From assembly GCA_024235855.1 (NCBI GenBank), contig JACKLN010000003.1, positions 62,001 to 126,000 on the forward strand: a stretch of 64,000 nt of DNA. The letters run 5' to 3'. The notes below the pieces were generated by a model that did not search any database, had not been told where the DNA came from, and worked only from the letters and a program-made list of their open reading frames with translations. Position 1 is the first letter of the stretch. Each line of letters begins with the position of its first letter. A program made the translations under genes and the position numbers. Shown here in pieces: positions 1 to 9,680 of this stretch. This DNA is from Burkholderiaceae bacterium. Lineage in GTDB: Bacteria > Pseudomonadota > Gammaproteobacteria > Burkholderiales > Burkholderiaceae_C.

Positions 1-1
1 G

Positions 2-649
2 CAGGCCGAACCGCAGTTCCTGGCGGCGCGGGGATACCGTGTGCTCGAGGTCAGTTTCCGAGGCACGCTGGGTCTGGGCTGGCGCCACCAGCGCAGCAGT
101 TGGGGCCAGTGGGGTCTGACGATGCAGGACGACCTGGAGGACGCGCTGAAGTGGGCGATCGAGCAGAAGCTGACGGATGCTGAACGAGTCTGCATCTACG
201 GTGCCAGCTATGGCGGCTACGCGGCATTGATGGGTCCGGTTCGCCACCCGGGCCGCTATCGGTGTGCGATCAGCCATGTCGGTGTCACCGACATCGGCCT
301 GCTCTACAGCGGCAACTGGACCGATGTGGCCGAGATGTTCCGCACCTATGGCCTGACGCGACTGGTGGGCGACCCGAGTGTCCCAGCCGACGCGGACCGC
401 ATCCGCCAGACCTCACCGCTGCATCGCGTGGCCGACATCAAGGTGCCGGTGCTGATCGCGCAGGGCCGATACGACCAGCGCGTGGCCCCGGAACATGCCG
501 ACCGTTTCGTTGCCGCGGCCCGGTCGGCCGGCGTCGACGTGGAGCGGTGGGACTACGAAGGTGGGCACGGCTGGTACACCAGCGAGTCTCACCGGGACTT
601 CCTGCTGCGTCTGGACGCCTTCCTGGCGCGACACCTGGCGAGGCGCTGA
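2..649 (+). CDS. S9 family (prolyl oligopeptidase type) peptidase, C-terminal part
   Basis: The reading frame is open from the first bases of the window, so the gene starts upstream. What is visible is the catalytic alpha/beta-hydrolase domain of S9 peptidases, which cleave short peptides. The N-terminal frame before the first GTG (41) still aligns with the family (QFLAARGYRVLEVSFRG), so the true start lies outside. The nucleophile is the Ser in GASYGGYAAL (codon 206-208). The acid is the Asp of QGRYDQRV and the base is the His of GGHGW. All three are present and the C-terminus is of normal length. The beta-propeller half is not in the window, so the subfamily (DPP4-like or acylaminoacyl peptidase) cannot be fixed. 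Confidence 0.9.
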   Translation, partial: QAEPQFLAARGYRVLEVSFRGTLGLGWRHQRSSWGQWGLTMQDDLEDALKWAIEQKLTDAERVCIYGASYGGYAALMGPVRHPGRYRCAISHVGVTDIGLLYSGNWTDVAEMFRTYGLTRLVGDPSVPADADRIRQTSPLHRVADIKVPVLIAQGRYDQRVAPEHADRFVAAARSAGVDVERWDYEGGHGWYTSESHRDFLLRLDAFLARHLARR

Positions 650-660
650 ATGCCACTGGA

Positions 661-680
661 CGCCCCGGAGATCCGGGGTG
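661..680 (+). terminator. Hairpin after the S9 peptidase
   Basis: An 8-bp GC-rich stem (one G-U pair) with loop AGAT lies 12 nt after the S9 stop codon. No T-run follows, so it is either a weak terminator or an mRNA 3'-end hairpin. Confidence 0.35.
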
Positions 681-730
681 ACGGTGGCGCCGGGTGGGCC
701 GTAGCATCGTTACCCCGACGGAGGAGCATC

Positions 731-1903
731 ATGACTCGCTGGATCACGAATTTCGCCATCCCGGCGTTTCTGATGGTACCGGCCCTGCCGGCCCTGGCCC
801 AGTCACCCTGGCAAACCATCGCCAACCCGCCGCCGGTGATCGGCGCTGATGGCCGGCAGCACAGTGCCACCTGCAGCGGCTACCCCGGCACCGACCCGTC
901 GTACCGCTTCTGGGTGCGCCCGGGCGACCCGAAGAAGCTGGCCGTGGTCTTCGATGGCGGTGGCGCCTGCTGGGACAACCTGACGTGCAGCAACCCCTTC
1001 GGCGGCGACGGTGTGCTCACCTTCTACTCGCCCGACGTGCCGGCCGGCGTCGACCCGTCCCGTTACGGGGGCTTGCTCGACTTCGCGAACCCGGCCAACC
1101 CGGTGGGCGACTGGACGGTGGTGGCCATCCCCTACTGCACCGGCGACGTGCACCTGGGGTCGGCGGACCGCGCCTACCGCATGGTCGGCCACCGCGACCT
1201 GCCGCGCCGGTTCACGATCCACCACCGCGGGTACGACAACTTCATGGTCGTGCTGGACTGGATCACGAAGAACGTGCCGCAGGGCGTGACCGACCTGCTG
1301 GTCACCGGCGCCAGCGCCGGCGGCTATGGTGCGGCCGGCCTGTTCCCCTGGGTGGCCCAGGCCTACCCGCAGGCGCGGCTGTCGGTGCTGGCCGACGCCA
1401 GCCAGGGTGTGAGCACGGCCGCCTTCGACGCGGCCACGCCGGGGCGCGGGTCCTGGAACCCGCAGCTCGCGCCATGGGCCTTCGGCGACGACGCGCTGGC
1501 GGTGCGTTCTTACGAGCTGGTGCAGCGCGGTGCGCTGGCCTACCCGGAAGGCCGCTTCGCCCAGTACACGACGACGGCCGACAGCGTGCAGATCGGCTTC
1601 TATGGCGTGATGCGGCTGCGCTACGGGCCCAGCGACGACCCAGCCTGCCGGACCGCCGCCAAAGACTGGAACCGCCAGATGCTGGCGCACCTGGCGGACG
1701 ACACCGCCGCGCTGCCGAACTTCCGCAGCTACGTGGCGCCAGGCAGCAGCCACACGATCATCGCCGACAACGCGGTCTATGCGCCGATGGGCACACAGCC
1801 CAGCGTGGCGACGTGGCTCAGCGGCATGCTGGACCACGACGGCGGCAGCACCTGGGATGCCGTCGCCTGCCCCGACTGCCTGCTGCCGCCGGTGTGCCGC
1901 TGA
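731..1903 (+). CDS. Secreted pectinacetylesterase-family esterase
   Basis: A protein of 390 aa with a classic N-terminal signal peptide (hydrophobic AIPAFLMVPALPALA, cleavage after ALA). It belongs to the pectinacetylesterase-like serine esterases. The oxyanion region GGGACWDNLTC lies near residue 80, the nucleophile motif GASAGGYG has Ser195, and a candidate base is the late His in GSSHT. These enzymes remove acyl groups from polymers or esters in the periplasm or outside the cell. The real substrate cannot be told from sequence. The start at 731 has GGAGG a few bases upstream. An in-frame start at 650 exists but would put about 27 residues before the signal peptide. The gene is convergent with the DUF2853 gene. 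Confidence 0.8.
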   Translation: MTRWITNFAIPAFLMVPALPALAQSPWQTIANPPPVIGADGRQHSATCSGYPGTDPSYRFWVRPGDPKKLAVVFDGGGACWDNLTCSNPFGGDGVLTFYSPDVPAGVDPSRYGGLLDFANPANPVGDWTVVAIPYCTGDVHLGSADRAYRMVGHRDLPRRFTIHHRGYDNFMVVLDWITKNVPQGVTDLLVTGASAGGYGAAGLFPWVAQAYPQARLSVLADASQGVSTAAFDAATPGRGSWNPQLAPWAFGDDALAVRSYELVQRGALAYPEGRFAQYTTTADSVQIGFYGVMRLRYGPSDDPACRTAAKDWNRQMLAHLADDTAALPNFRSYVAPGSSHTIIADNAVYAPMGTQPSVATWLSGMLDHDGGSTWDAVACPDCLLPPVCR

Positions 1904-1911
1904 CCGATCCT

Positions 1912-1934
1912 CCACCGGGGCCACGCCCCGGTGG
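1912..1934. terminator. Perfect hairpin between convergent genes
   Basis: A perfect 10-bp inverted repeat (CCACCGGGGC, 3-nt loop) lies between the stops of the esterase (+) and the DUF2853 gene (-). It could serve both strands. There is no T-run. Confidence 0.5.
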
Positions 1935-1940
1935 GCAGGT

Positions 1941-2252
1941 TCAGCCCAGCTTGCCCAGCGTGCCCGTGGCCTCGGCCAGCAGGTAGTACACGGTCACGCG
2001 GCTCTTGCGGTTGTTGCCCTTCATCTTGGCGGCCACCGTCTTCAGGCCGGCTTCTGCGGCAGCCTGGTCCAGGCCCAGCTTCTTGGCGGCAAACCCCTTG
2101 CACACGGTGGCCACCTCGTCCTTGTCGGACAGGGCCACGATGGCGGAGTCGGCACTCTTCAGCGCGATGCCGCAGTACTTGACGATGGCCTTGACGACGG
2201 CCTCGTTGGGGTTGGGGCTGTACTTGGCGATGTCGGCGGTGTAGTCGCTCAC
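1941..2252 (-). CDS. DUF2853 family protein
   Basis: A small soluble protein of 103 aa matching the DUF2853 family over its whole length: N-terminal SDYTADIAKYSPNPNEAVVK, middle CKGFAAKKLGL, and C-terminal MKGNNRKSRVTVYYLLAE. The family is common in proteobacteria and has no established function. The start is a GTG at 2252 with a strong AGGAGG site just before it. No partner gene is evident: prfC follows on the same strand but begins 1.6 kb upstream and ends 91 bases before this gene's stop region. Confidence 0.8.
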   Translation of the reverse strand: MSDYTADIAKYSPNPNEAVVKAIVKYCGIALKSADSAIVALSDKDEVATVCKGFAAKKLGLDQAAAEAGLKTVAAKMKGNNRKSRVTVYYLLAEATGTLGKLG

Positions 2253-2343
2253 GGATCCTCCTGGGTGATGCCGGGGTTGGCGGAAAGACCGGGGCAGTGT
2301 TCACGCCGGCCCGCCGGAACGCTATCAGGGGAAGCCTGATAAG

Positions 2344-3957
2344 TCACCCATCCAGCTGCTTCTGGAACACCAGCCCCGCGTGCTCACGCAGCGCGTGGAA
2401 CTGGATCTTCGGCCAGTTGTCCTGCATCGCGCGCAGCTCGCCGGCGTATTCCAGCAGCACGCAGGGGGCGTCCACGGCGTCCATGGCCACGCGGTGGGCG
2501 TTGCCGTCGATGAAGCGCTGCAGCTCCTTCGCATCGTCACAGGTCACCCAGCGCGCCACGCTGTAGCGTGCCGGCGTGATGCGCGCCTTGCAGCCGTACT
2601 CGTGCTCCAGCCGGTGCGCCACCACCTCGAACTGCAGCTGGCCCACGGCGCCGAGCAGCAGCACGCTGCCGGCCACCGGCCGGAAGACCTGGATCGCGCC
2701 CTCCTCGCCCAGCTGCGTGAGGCCGGCGCGCAGCTGCTTGGTCTTCAGCGGGTCGGCCACCTCCACGCTGCGGAACATCTCCGGCGCGAAGAACGGCAGG
2801 CCCGTGAACTGCAGCGGCTCGCCTTCGGTGAGCGTGTCGCCGAGCTGCAGCACGCCGTGGTTGGGCAGGCCGATGATGTCGCCAGCGTAGGCCTCCTCCA
2901 GCAGCTCGCGGCGCTGGCTGAGGAAGGTGACCACGGTGTTGGGCCGCATCTCCTTGCCGCTGCGCGTCACCTTCAGCCGCATGCCGCGCGTGAAGTGGCC
3001 GCTGGCCACGCGCACGAAGGCGATGCGGTCGCGGTGCGCCGGGTCCATGTTGGCCTGGATCTTGAAGACCACGCCGCTGAACTTCGGCTCGGTGGCGCCC
3101 ACCGTGCGCTGGATGGCCGGCTTGTCGCCCGGCGGCGGCGCCAGGTCCACCAGTGCGTCCAGCACCTCCTTGACGCCGAAGTTGTTGATCGCCGAGCCGA
3201 AGAACATCGGCGTCTGGCGGCCGGCCAGGAACGCGGCCTCGTCGAAGGCGGGGGCGGCCTCCTGCACCAGCTCGATCTCACCGGCCGCCTGTTCGTAGGC
3301 GGTGCCAAAGCGCTGCGCCAGCAGCGGGTTGGCCAGCCCGTCGATGATCTCGTCATCATCGTGGCGCTTGTCCTCGCCGGGCGAGAACACGCGCATCTGC
3401 TGCTTGCGCAGGTCGAGCACGCCGCCGAAGAACTTGGCCATGCCCACCGGCCAGGTGAAGGGCACCACGCCCATGCCCAGCTCGCGCTCGATCTCGTCCA
3501 TCAGCGCCAGCGGCTCCTGCACCTCGCGGTCCATCTTGTTGACGAAGGTGAGGATGGGCGTGTTGCGCGCTCGGCAGACCTGCAGCAGCCGCCGCGTCTG
3601 CGGCTCCACGCCGTTGGCTGCGTCGATCACCATCAGTGCCGCGTCCACCGCGGTCAGCACGCGGTAGGTGTCCTCGCTGAAGTCCTGGTGGCCCGGCGTG
3701 TCCAGCAGGTTGATCACGCAGTCGCGGTACTCCATCTGCATGACCGAGCTGGCCACCGAGATGCCGCGCTGCTTCTCGATCTCCATCCAGTCGCTGGTGG
3801 CGTGCCGCGAGGCCTTGCGCGCCTTCACGCTGCCGGCGATCTGGATCGCGCCGGAGAACAGCAGCAGCTTCTCGGTCAGCGTGGTCTTGCCCGCGTCGGG
3901 GTGGGAGATGATGGCGAAGGTGCGGCGGCGGCGCACCTGGTCTTGGATGGCGGACAT
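2344..3957 (-). CDS. prfC: Peptide chain release factor 3
   Basis: A GTPase of 537 aa that recycles RF1/RF2 from the ribosome after termination. The G1 loop is SHPDAGKTT (residues 18-26), G3 is DTPGHQDFSEDTYR and G4 is NKMDRE. The EF-G-like domains II and III follow (GHFTRGMRLKV; CDDAKELQRF near the end). The length is that of the family. The start MSAIQDQV at 3957 fits homologues. The frame stays open further upstream, but that part is arginine-rich antisense of the kinase gene. The gene is divergent from the hybrid kinase at 4053. Confidence 0.95.
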   Translation of the reverse strand: MSAIQDQVRRRRTFAIISHPDAGKTTLTEKLLLFSGAIQIAGSVKARKASRHATSDWMEIEKQRGISVASSVMQMEYRDCVINLLDTPGHQDFSEDTYRVLTAVDAALMVIDAANGVEPQTRRLLQVCRARNTPILTFVNKMDREVQEPLALMDEIERELGMGVVPFTWPVGMAKFFGGVLDLRKQQMRVFSPGEDKRHDDDEIIDGLANPLLAQRFGTAYEQAAGEIELVQEAAPAFDEAAFLAGRQTPMFFGSAINNFGVKEVLDALVDLAPPPGDKPAIQRTVGATEPKFSGVVFKIQANMDPAHRDRIAFVRVASGHFTRGMRLKVTRSGKEMRPNTVVTFLSQRRELLEEAYAGDIIGLPNHGVLQLGDTLTEGEPLQFTGLPFFAPEMFRSVEVADPLKTKQLRAGLTQLGEEGAIQVFRPVAGSVLLLGAVGQLQFEVVAHRLEHEYGCKARITPARYSVARWVTCDDAKELQRFIDGNAHRVAMDAVDAPCVLLEYAGELRAMQDNWPKIQFHALREHAGLVFQKQLDG

Positions 3958-4052
3958 GCGGGAACCCGGGTGAAGCGGGCGATTATCCCGGGCGACAGTG
4001 CCGACGCGTGCCGGAGCGCACCGATGCCCGGGCGGGTTATGCTGGCCCGACG

Positions 4053-6017
4053 ATGAATCACCCCGCCGACCGCCGACTCCAGCGCCTGGCCGCCCTGATG
4101 CCCGGGGTGCTGTTCCAGTTCCAGCGCTGGCCCGACGGCCGCACGGCGATGCCGTTCGCCACCGACGGCCTGCGGGCGATGTACGACGTGGAGCCGGCCG
4201 AGGTCGTCGACGACGCCCGCGCGCTGTTCGAGCGCGTGCACCCGGACGATCGGGAGCGTTTCGTGCAGAGCCACGACGCGTCGACCGCGGCACTCACACC
4301 CTGGGAGTTCGAGTACCGGGTGGTGCGGGCCGACGGCCGGGTGGAGTGGCACCACGGCCGCGCCACGCCGGAACGGCAGCCCGACGGCAGCACGGTCTGG
4401 CACGGCCACATCGCCCCCATCGACGAACGCAAGCAGGTCGAGACGGCCCTGCAGCGCAGCGAGCACGCCTTCCGCCAGTTCTTCGAGGCCGGCCTCGTGG
4501 GCATGACCATCGCCGAGCCCGACCTGCGCTGGCTCGGCGTCAACGCGCGCATGGCCGAGATGCTGGGTTACACGCCCGAGGAACTGCGCCGCCTGAGCTG
4601 GGCCGACTTCACCCACCCCGACGACCTGCCGGGCGACGAGGCCAACTACGCCCGCATGGCGGCCGGCGAGATCGACGGCTACGTCATGGACAAGCGCTAC
4701 CGGCGCAAGGACGGCAGCCTGCTGGAATGCCGCCTGGCCGTGCGCTGCGAACGTGCCGACGACGGCACGCTGGCCCGCGTCTTCGCGATGGTGGAGGACA
4801 TCTCCGACTGGCGCCGCGCCGAGCGCGAACTGCAGGCGCAGCGCGACGCGCTGGAGCAGCAGGTGGCTGCGCGCACCCGCGACCTGGAGAAGGCGCGCGA
4901 TGCCGCCGAGCAGGCCAGCCGCGCCAAGTCCGAGTTCCTCTCCAGCATGAGCCACGAGTTGCGCACGCCGCTCAACGCCATCCTCGGTTTCGGCCAGCTG
5001 CTGGAGATGGACCGCGACCTCGGCGCCCGCTCGCGCGGCCACCTGCGCGAGGTCATGCGCGCCGGGCGCCACCTGCTGCGGCTGATCAACGAGGTGCTGG
5101 ACCTGGCCCAGGTGGAATCCGGGCGCCTCGTGCTGTCGCCCGAGGCGCTGGCGTTGGCCGAGCTGGTCGACGAGGTGGCGGCCCTGACCGAACCGCTGGC
5201 CGCGCCGCGCCAGGTGCGGCTGCACGCCGCCGTGCCACCGGCGCTGGCCGTGCGTGCCGACCGGCTGCGCCTGAAGCAGGTGCTGGTGAACCTGCTGGGC
5301 AACGCCGTCAAGTACAACCGCGAAGGCGGCGAGGTGCGCATCACGGCACGGCCGATGACGCCCGACCGCCTGCGCCTGGTGGTGGAGGACGACGGTGCCG
5401 GCATCCCGGCCAGCCGCCGCAGCCAGCTCTTCCAGCCCTTCAGCCGCCTGGGGGCGGAGCTGGGCAGCGTCGAGGGCACCGGCATCGGCCTGGCGCTGAG
5501 CCGCCGCCTGGTCGAGCTGATGGGCGGGCGCATCGGTGTCGACGACGCGCCCGGTGGCGGCGCGGCCTTCTGGGTCGAGCTGCCGTCGGCCACGCTGGCA
5601 CCCTCGCCGCCCCCGGTGACCGAACCCGCGCCGGCCGAGCCCGGCCTGGCCCCGGCGCGGGTGCTCTACATCGAGGACAACCCGGCCAACCTGGCGCTGG
5701 TGGAGCAGATCGTGGCGCGCCACCCGGGACTGCAACTCACCAGCGCCGCCGACGGGCCGGCGGGCCTGGCCGCCGCGCGGGCCCAGCCGCCGGCGCTGAT
5801 CCTGCTGGACATCCACCTGCCTGGCATGGACGGCTACGAGGTGCTGGCCCGTTTGCGCGCCGACCCGCTGACCCGCGAGGTGCCGGTGGTCGCGCTGACC
5901 GCCCAGGCCATGCCCAGCGATGCGCGGCGGGCCATCGAGGCCGGTTTCGCCGAGTACGTTTCCAAGCCGATCGACCTGTCGGTGTTCGACACCATGCTGC
6001 GGCGGTTTCTGGCCTGA
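4053..6017 (+). CDS. PAS-PAS hybrid sensor histidine kinase with C-terminal receiver
   Basis: A protein of 654 aa with no membrane segment, so probably cytoplasmic. The order is a PAS/PAC fold (about 15-125, WHHGRATPERQPDG at its end), a second PAS (about 140-255), a short coiled coil (about 255-290), HisKA with phosphorylated His301 in MSHELRTPLNA, HATPase (N-box LGNAVKYN, DDGAGIP, GTGIGLALS), and a receiver domain with Asp586 in LLDIHLPGMDG. It has no HPt or output domain, so it must signal to a separate protein not seen next to it. The start is taken at ATG 4053. A GTG at 4008 would add 15 residues. Neither has a clear ribosome site. Confidence 0.85.
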   Translation: MNHPADRRLQRLAALMPGVLFQFQRWPDGRTAMPFATDGLRAMYDVEPAEVVDDARALFERVHPDDRERFVQSHDASTAALTPWEFEYRVVRADGRVEWHHGRATPERQPDGSTVWHGHIAPIDERKQVETALQRSEHAFRQFFEAGLVGMTIAEPDLRWLGVNARMAEMLGYTPEELRRLSWADFTHPDDLPGDEANYARMAAGEIDGYVMDKRYRRKDGSLLECRLAVRCERADDGTLARVFAMVEDISDWRRAERELQAQRDALEQQVAARTRDLEKARDAAEQASRAKSEFLSSMSHELRTPLNAILGFGQLLEMDRDLGARSRGHLREVMRAGRHLLRLINEVLDLAQVESGRLVLSPEALALAELVDEVAALTEPLAAPRQVRLHAAVPPALAVRADRLRLKQVLVNLLGNAVKYNREGGEVRITARPMTPDRLRLVVEDDGAGIPASRRSQLFQPFSRLGAELGSVEGTGIGLALSRRLVELMGGRIGVDDAPGGGAAFWVELPSATLAPSPPPVTEPAPAEPGLAPARVLYIEDNPANLALVEQIVARHPGLQLTSAADGPAGLAAARAQPPALILLDIHLPGMDGYEVLARLRADPLTREVPVVALTAQAMPSDARRAIEAGFAEYVSKPIDLSVFDTMLRRFLA

Positions 6018-6043
6018 TCCCTGGCGCGCGATGGTCGGTGCGG

Positions 6044-8443
6044 TCAGCGCGCCGGGTCCAGCGGCGTTGGCGCGGTCGGCGGCGGCAGCTCGAAGAGGGG
6101 CCGCGGCTGCCCTGCGGCGGCAGCCAGGTAGGCGCCCACCGCGGCGGCCTCCAGCGGCCGGCTGGCCAGCCAGCCCTGCACCAGGTCGCAGCCATAGCCG
6201 GACAGCACGGCCGCATGCGCCGGCTCCTCCACGCCTTCGGCCACCGTCCGCATGCGCAGCGTGCGTGCCAGGCCGATGATCATGCGCACGATCTCGCGCG
6301 CATCACCCCGCGTGTTGAGCTCGCGCACGAAGCTGCGGTCGATCTTCAGCGTCTGCAGCGGGAATCGGCGCAGGTAGGACAGTGCCGAGTAGCCGGTGCC
6401 GAAGTCGTCCAACGCCAGGCGGATGCCGGCGTCGCGCAGCGTGTTCAGCGCGTCGGCCGTGGCTTCGTGATCCTGCAACAGCAGTGACTCGGTGATTTCC
6501 AGCTCCAGCCGTTCGAACGGCAACCCAGCCGCGCGTGCGGTGGAGATCACACGCAGGGCGAAGTCCGGCGTCCTGGCCTGCACCGGCGAGACGTTGACCG
6601 ACACGGTCAGGTGCGCCGGCCACCGCGAGGCCTCCTGGCAGGCCTGTGCCAGCACCCAGGCGCCGATCTCGGGCATCAGCCCGGCGTCCTCGGCCACGGG
6701 CACGAACTCGGTTGGCGACACGTCGCCCAGCGTCGGATGCTGCCAACGCAGCAGCGCCTCGAATCCCGTCACCTGCCAGTCGTCCAGCCGAAGCTGCGGC
6801 TGGTAGACCAGGCGCAGCGTGCCGTCACCCGGCGCGCTGCGCAATGCGTGCTCCAGCGTGACGCGCCGGCGGGTGGACGACGCCATCGCGCTGTCGAAGA
6901 AGCGCACCTCGTCGCGCCCGGCCGCCTTGGCGGCGTAGAGCGCGATGTCGGCGTGGTTGATCAGCGTGTCCACGTTGGTGCCGTCGCGAGGCGCGACGGC
7001 GACCCCGATGCTCGCCCGCGCGGCCACCTGCAGGCCGCCGACGTCGCAGGGCTGGCGCAGCGCCTCCAGCAGTCGCCGCGACAGGGGTTCGATCTCCGCC
7101 GGGTCGGCCGCGTGCATCAGCACCGCGAACTCGTCGCCGCCCAGGCGGGCCACCGTGTCATGGCGGCGCACGGCGGCCAGCAGGCGCTCGCCGACGATGC
7201 GCAACAGGGTGTCGCCCGCCCCGTGGCCCATGCTGTCGTTGACCGACTTGAAGTGGTCCAGGTCCAGGCACAACACGGCCAGCGTGGCCTGCTGCTCCAG
7301 CAGCTGTGCCAGCTGGCTGCGGAACTGGTGGCGGTTGGCCAGCCCGGTCAGCGCATCGTTGTGCGCCAGCCAGCGCAGGCGATGGCTGGCGTGGCGGGCG
7401 TCGGTGACGTCGCTGGCCACGCCGCGCCAGCCGGCCGGGCGCCCGGCGTCGTCGAACAGGGGTTTGGCACTCAGCGACCACCAGCGCACCTGGCCGCCGC
7501 GGTGCAGCGGCAGGTGCTGGTCACGGAACGGTGCCCCTTCGCGCAGGCGCTGGCGCAGCTGGTCGAACTGGGCGCGGGCCTCGTCGTCGTCCGGGATCAT
7601 GGCCGGCAGCCAGGCCGTCACCGGCTGCGCGCTCAGGGCGCCCGGGGCCTGGCCCAGCTGCTCGGCCAGCCGTCGCGACACGTGGCGAAGGTGGCGATCG
7701 GGGCCGATCTCCCAGAGCACGTCGCTGGTGTTCTCCTCGAAATCGCGCAGCAGCAGGCCGATGACCTCGTTCTGCCGTTCGGCTTCGGCCTCCGCGAGCA
7801 GGCGCCCGGTGAACAGCCGCGCCGTGGACCAGATGCTGCCGACGACGATGAGCCCGTAGACCCCCAGCAGGGCGCCGATCACCGGCGCCAGCGCCACGTG
7901 TGACAGCGCCAGCGCCACGCCGGCGCCCAGCGACAGCACCACCACGTAGGCGGTGCCGGCCACGGGCACCGTGGCCAGGGCAAAGCCGCCGGCGCAGATC
8001 ATGCCGGTGGTGACGCTGGCCACCAGCAGCTGCAGGTCGTGGCCGCCCCCGGGGAACAGGATCACCGGCATCGCCGCCCACAGCAGCGCCAGGACGACTG
8101 CATGCAGCGTCGCACGGTGCAGGGCCTGCAACGACGCCGTGTCCTTGCGGGTGCGCCGGTGCTGACGCCACCAGCCCCCCATGCCGCGCAGGGCGACGAG
8201 GCTCACGGCGCCAGCCCACCACCACAGGGCCACAGGCACGCCGGCCGTCTGCACCGCCCACAGCACGAGGACGACGTTCAGGGCATTGGCGCCCATCGCC
8301 AATGGGGTCAGGCGCCCGACCGCCTGCAGCTGCCGCGCCCGGATCCGCGCGGCCGTGGCCGGCTCCACCGGCGCGCCAGGGGCGATGGCCGACACGGCAC
8401 GGAGCCAATCGATGGGCGGGGGAAGGCGAGGCGGTCGTGGCAC
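6044..8443 (-). CDS. Membrane-bound PAS-GGDEF-EAL cyclic-di-GMP protein
   Basis: A protein of 799 aa. The N-terminal third holds about five or six hydrophobic helices (roughly residues 50-215, e.g. ALVVLVLWAVQ-type and YVVVLSLGAGVALALS segments). Then come a PAS domain (about 235-360), GGDEF (RLGGDEF, 435-439) and EAL (EALLRWQHP from residue 562, DDFGTGYS, LKIDRSFV). Both catalytic signatures are intact. An RxxD inhibitory site (RRHD) sits five residues before GGDEF. The protein could therefore make or break cyclic-di-GMP, and the net activity cannot be predicted. It converges with the hybrid kinase, 26 bases apart. Confidence 0.88.
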   Translation of the reverse strand: MPRPPRLPPPIDWLRAVSAIAPGAPVEPATAARIRARQLQAVGRLTPLAMGANALNVVLVLWAVQTAGVPVALWWWAGAVSLVALRGMGGWWRQHRRTRKDTASLQALHRATLHAVVLALLWAAMPVILFPGGGHDLQLLVASVTTGMICAGGFALATVPVAGTAYVVVLSLGAGVALALSHVALAPVIGALLGVYGLIVVGSIWSTARLFTGRLLAEAEAERQNEVIGLLLRDFEENTSDVLWEIGPDRHLRHVSRRLAEQLGQAPGALSAQPVTAWLPAMIPDDDEARAQFDQLRQRLREGAPFRDQHLPLHRGGQVRWWSLSAKPLFDDAGRPAGWRGVASDVTDARHASHRLRWLAHNDALTGLANRHQFRSQLAQLLEQQATLAVLCLDLDHFKSVNDSMGHGAGDTLLRIVGERLLAAVRRHDTVARLGGDEFAVLMHAADPAEIEPLSRRLLEALRQPCDVGGLQVAARASIGVAVAPRDGTNVDTLINHADIALYAAKAAGRDEVRFFDSAMASSTRRRVTLEHALRSAPGDGTLRLVYQPQLRLDDWQVTGFEALLRWQHPTLGDVSPTEFVPVAEDAGLMPEIGAWVLAQACQEASRWPAHLTVSVNVSPVQARTPDFALRVISTARAAGLPFERLELEITESLLLQDHEATADALNTLRDAGIRLALDDFGTGYSALSYLRRFPLQTLKIDRSFVRELNTRGDAREIVRMIIGLARTLRMRTVAEGVEEPAHAAVLSGYGCDLVQGWLASRPLEAAAVGAYLAAAAGQPRPLFELPPPTAPTPLDPAR

Positions 8444-8568
8444 GAGGACGGGCGGCTGGCCCGCGGGATGGCCGGCACGTCCAGCTTATCGGCACCCCAG
8501 CGTCCGAGACCGCCCCCCGATCGCGAACTTCTTCGCGATCTGGTCATACGCGGCTGCCGACCGGGCCC

Positions 8569-8679
8569 TCAGCGTCCCGCCGGGCGCCCCAGGGCGTCGA
8601 TGGCCTGGCCGAGGTCGGCCGTTGCGCGGCCGTTGCCGCCCATGAGCTCGCCGACGTCGATGGCGAACCCGCGCACCAA
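8569..8679 (-). other. Possible short reading frame or gene remnant between oxyR and the GGDEF-EAL gene
   Basis: The 268-base gap between oxyR and the GGDEF-EAL gene has a minus-strand frame from a TTG/GTG near 8679/8676 to TGA 8569. It ends in GELMGGNGRATADLGQAIDA plus about eight residues. The composition is protein-like rather than arginine-rich antisense, but there is no ribosome site I trust and I recognise no family. It may be a decayed C-terminus or noise. Confidence 0.2.
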
Positions 8680-8711
8680 CCTCAGCGGGCTCGGCGGCGG
8701 CGCTGGCAGCT

Positions 8712-9635
8712 TCAGGCCGTCAGGCGTGTCACTCCCGGCAGCGGGCAGGCGTAGATGGCATTGCGCAGCGCCGCGATGGCCTCGTAGCGTGTGAAGCTGC
8801 GCCGCCAGGCCAGCACCACGCGGCGCGTGGGCACGGGGTCGGCAAAGGGCACGAAGGCCAGGTGCGGCTGCTCCTCCGCCGGCACGGACAGCTGCGGCAT
8901 CACCGTGATGCCCATGCCGGAGCTGACCATGTACTTGATGGTCTCCAGCGACGAGCCCTCGAAACTCTTGCGGATGCCCTCGGCATCGCTGGAGAAGCGC
9001 GCGTATTCCGGGCAGACCTCGAGCACGTGGTCGCGGAAGCAGTGGCCTGTGCCCAACAGCAGCATGGTCTCGCGCTTGAGCTCCTCGGCCGGGATCGCGC
9101 TGCGCGTGGCCAGCGGGTGCGACTTGGGCACCGCGATCATGAAGGGCTCGTCGTACAGCGGCGCGACGGCCAGCCCGGTGTCCGGGAACGGCTCGGCCAT
9201 GATGGCGGCGTCGAGTTCGCCGGTGCGCAGCATGTCCAGCAGCTTGGCGGTGAAGTTCTCCTGCAGCACCAGCGGCATCTGCGGGGTCTTCTCGATGGCC
9301 TGCTTCACCAGGTCGGGCAGCAGGTAGGGGCCGATGGTGTAGATCACGCCCAGGCGCAGCGGGCCGGACAGCGGGTCCTTGCCGCGCTTGGCGATCTCCT
9401 TGATGCCCTGCGCCTGCTCGATCACTTGTTGCGCCTGACGTACGATCTCCTCACCGATCGGCGTCACCGAGACCTCGCTGCCTCCGCGCTCGAAGATCTT
9501 GCAGTCGAGTTCCTCTTCCAGTTTCTTGATCGCCACCGACAGCGTCGGCTGGGACACGAAACAGGCCTCGGCGGCACGGCCGAAGTGGCGCTCGCGTGCC
9601 ACCGCCACGATGTAACGCAACTCGGTCAGGGTCAT
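8712..9635 (-). CDS. oxyR: Hydrogen-peroxide-sensing LysR regulator OxyR
   Basis: A LysR-type regulator of 307 aa. The N-terminal helix-turn-helix is typical (FGRAAEACFVSQPTLSVAIK). The redox pair is present at the same numbers as in E. coli OxyR: Cys199 in GTGHCFRD and Cys208 in EVCPE. This makes it a peroxide sensor that forms a disulfide and activates antioxidant genes. The start ATG 9635 is set by the LysR N-terminus MTLTELRYIVAVA. In many betaproteobacteria oxyR follows recG on the same strand. Here both keep that orientation, but a kinase gene on the other strand lies between them. Confidence 0.92.
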   Translation of the reverse strand: MTLTELRYIVAVARERHFGRAAEACFVSQPTLSVAIKKLEEELDCKIFERGGSEVSVTPIGEEIVRQAQQVIEQAQGIKEIAKRGKDPLSGPLRLGVIYTIGPYLLPDLVKQAIEKTPQMPLVLQENFTAKLLDMLRTGELDAAIMAEPFPDTGLAVAPLYDEPFMIAVPKSHPLATRSAIPAEELKRETMLLLGTGHCFRDHVLEVCPEYARFSSDAEGIRKSFEGSSLETIKYMVSSGMGITVMPQLSVPAEEQPHLAFVPFADPVPTRRVVLAWRRSFTRYEAIAALRNAIYACPLPGVTRLTA

Positions 9636-9680
9636 GGCGGGATTGTGGCCAAAATCGGCGTCGATCAGGGAGGCACGGCG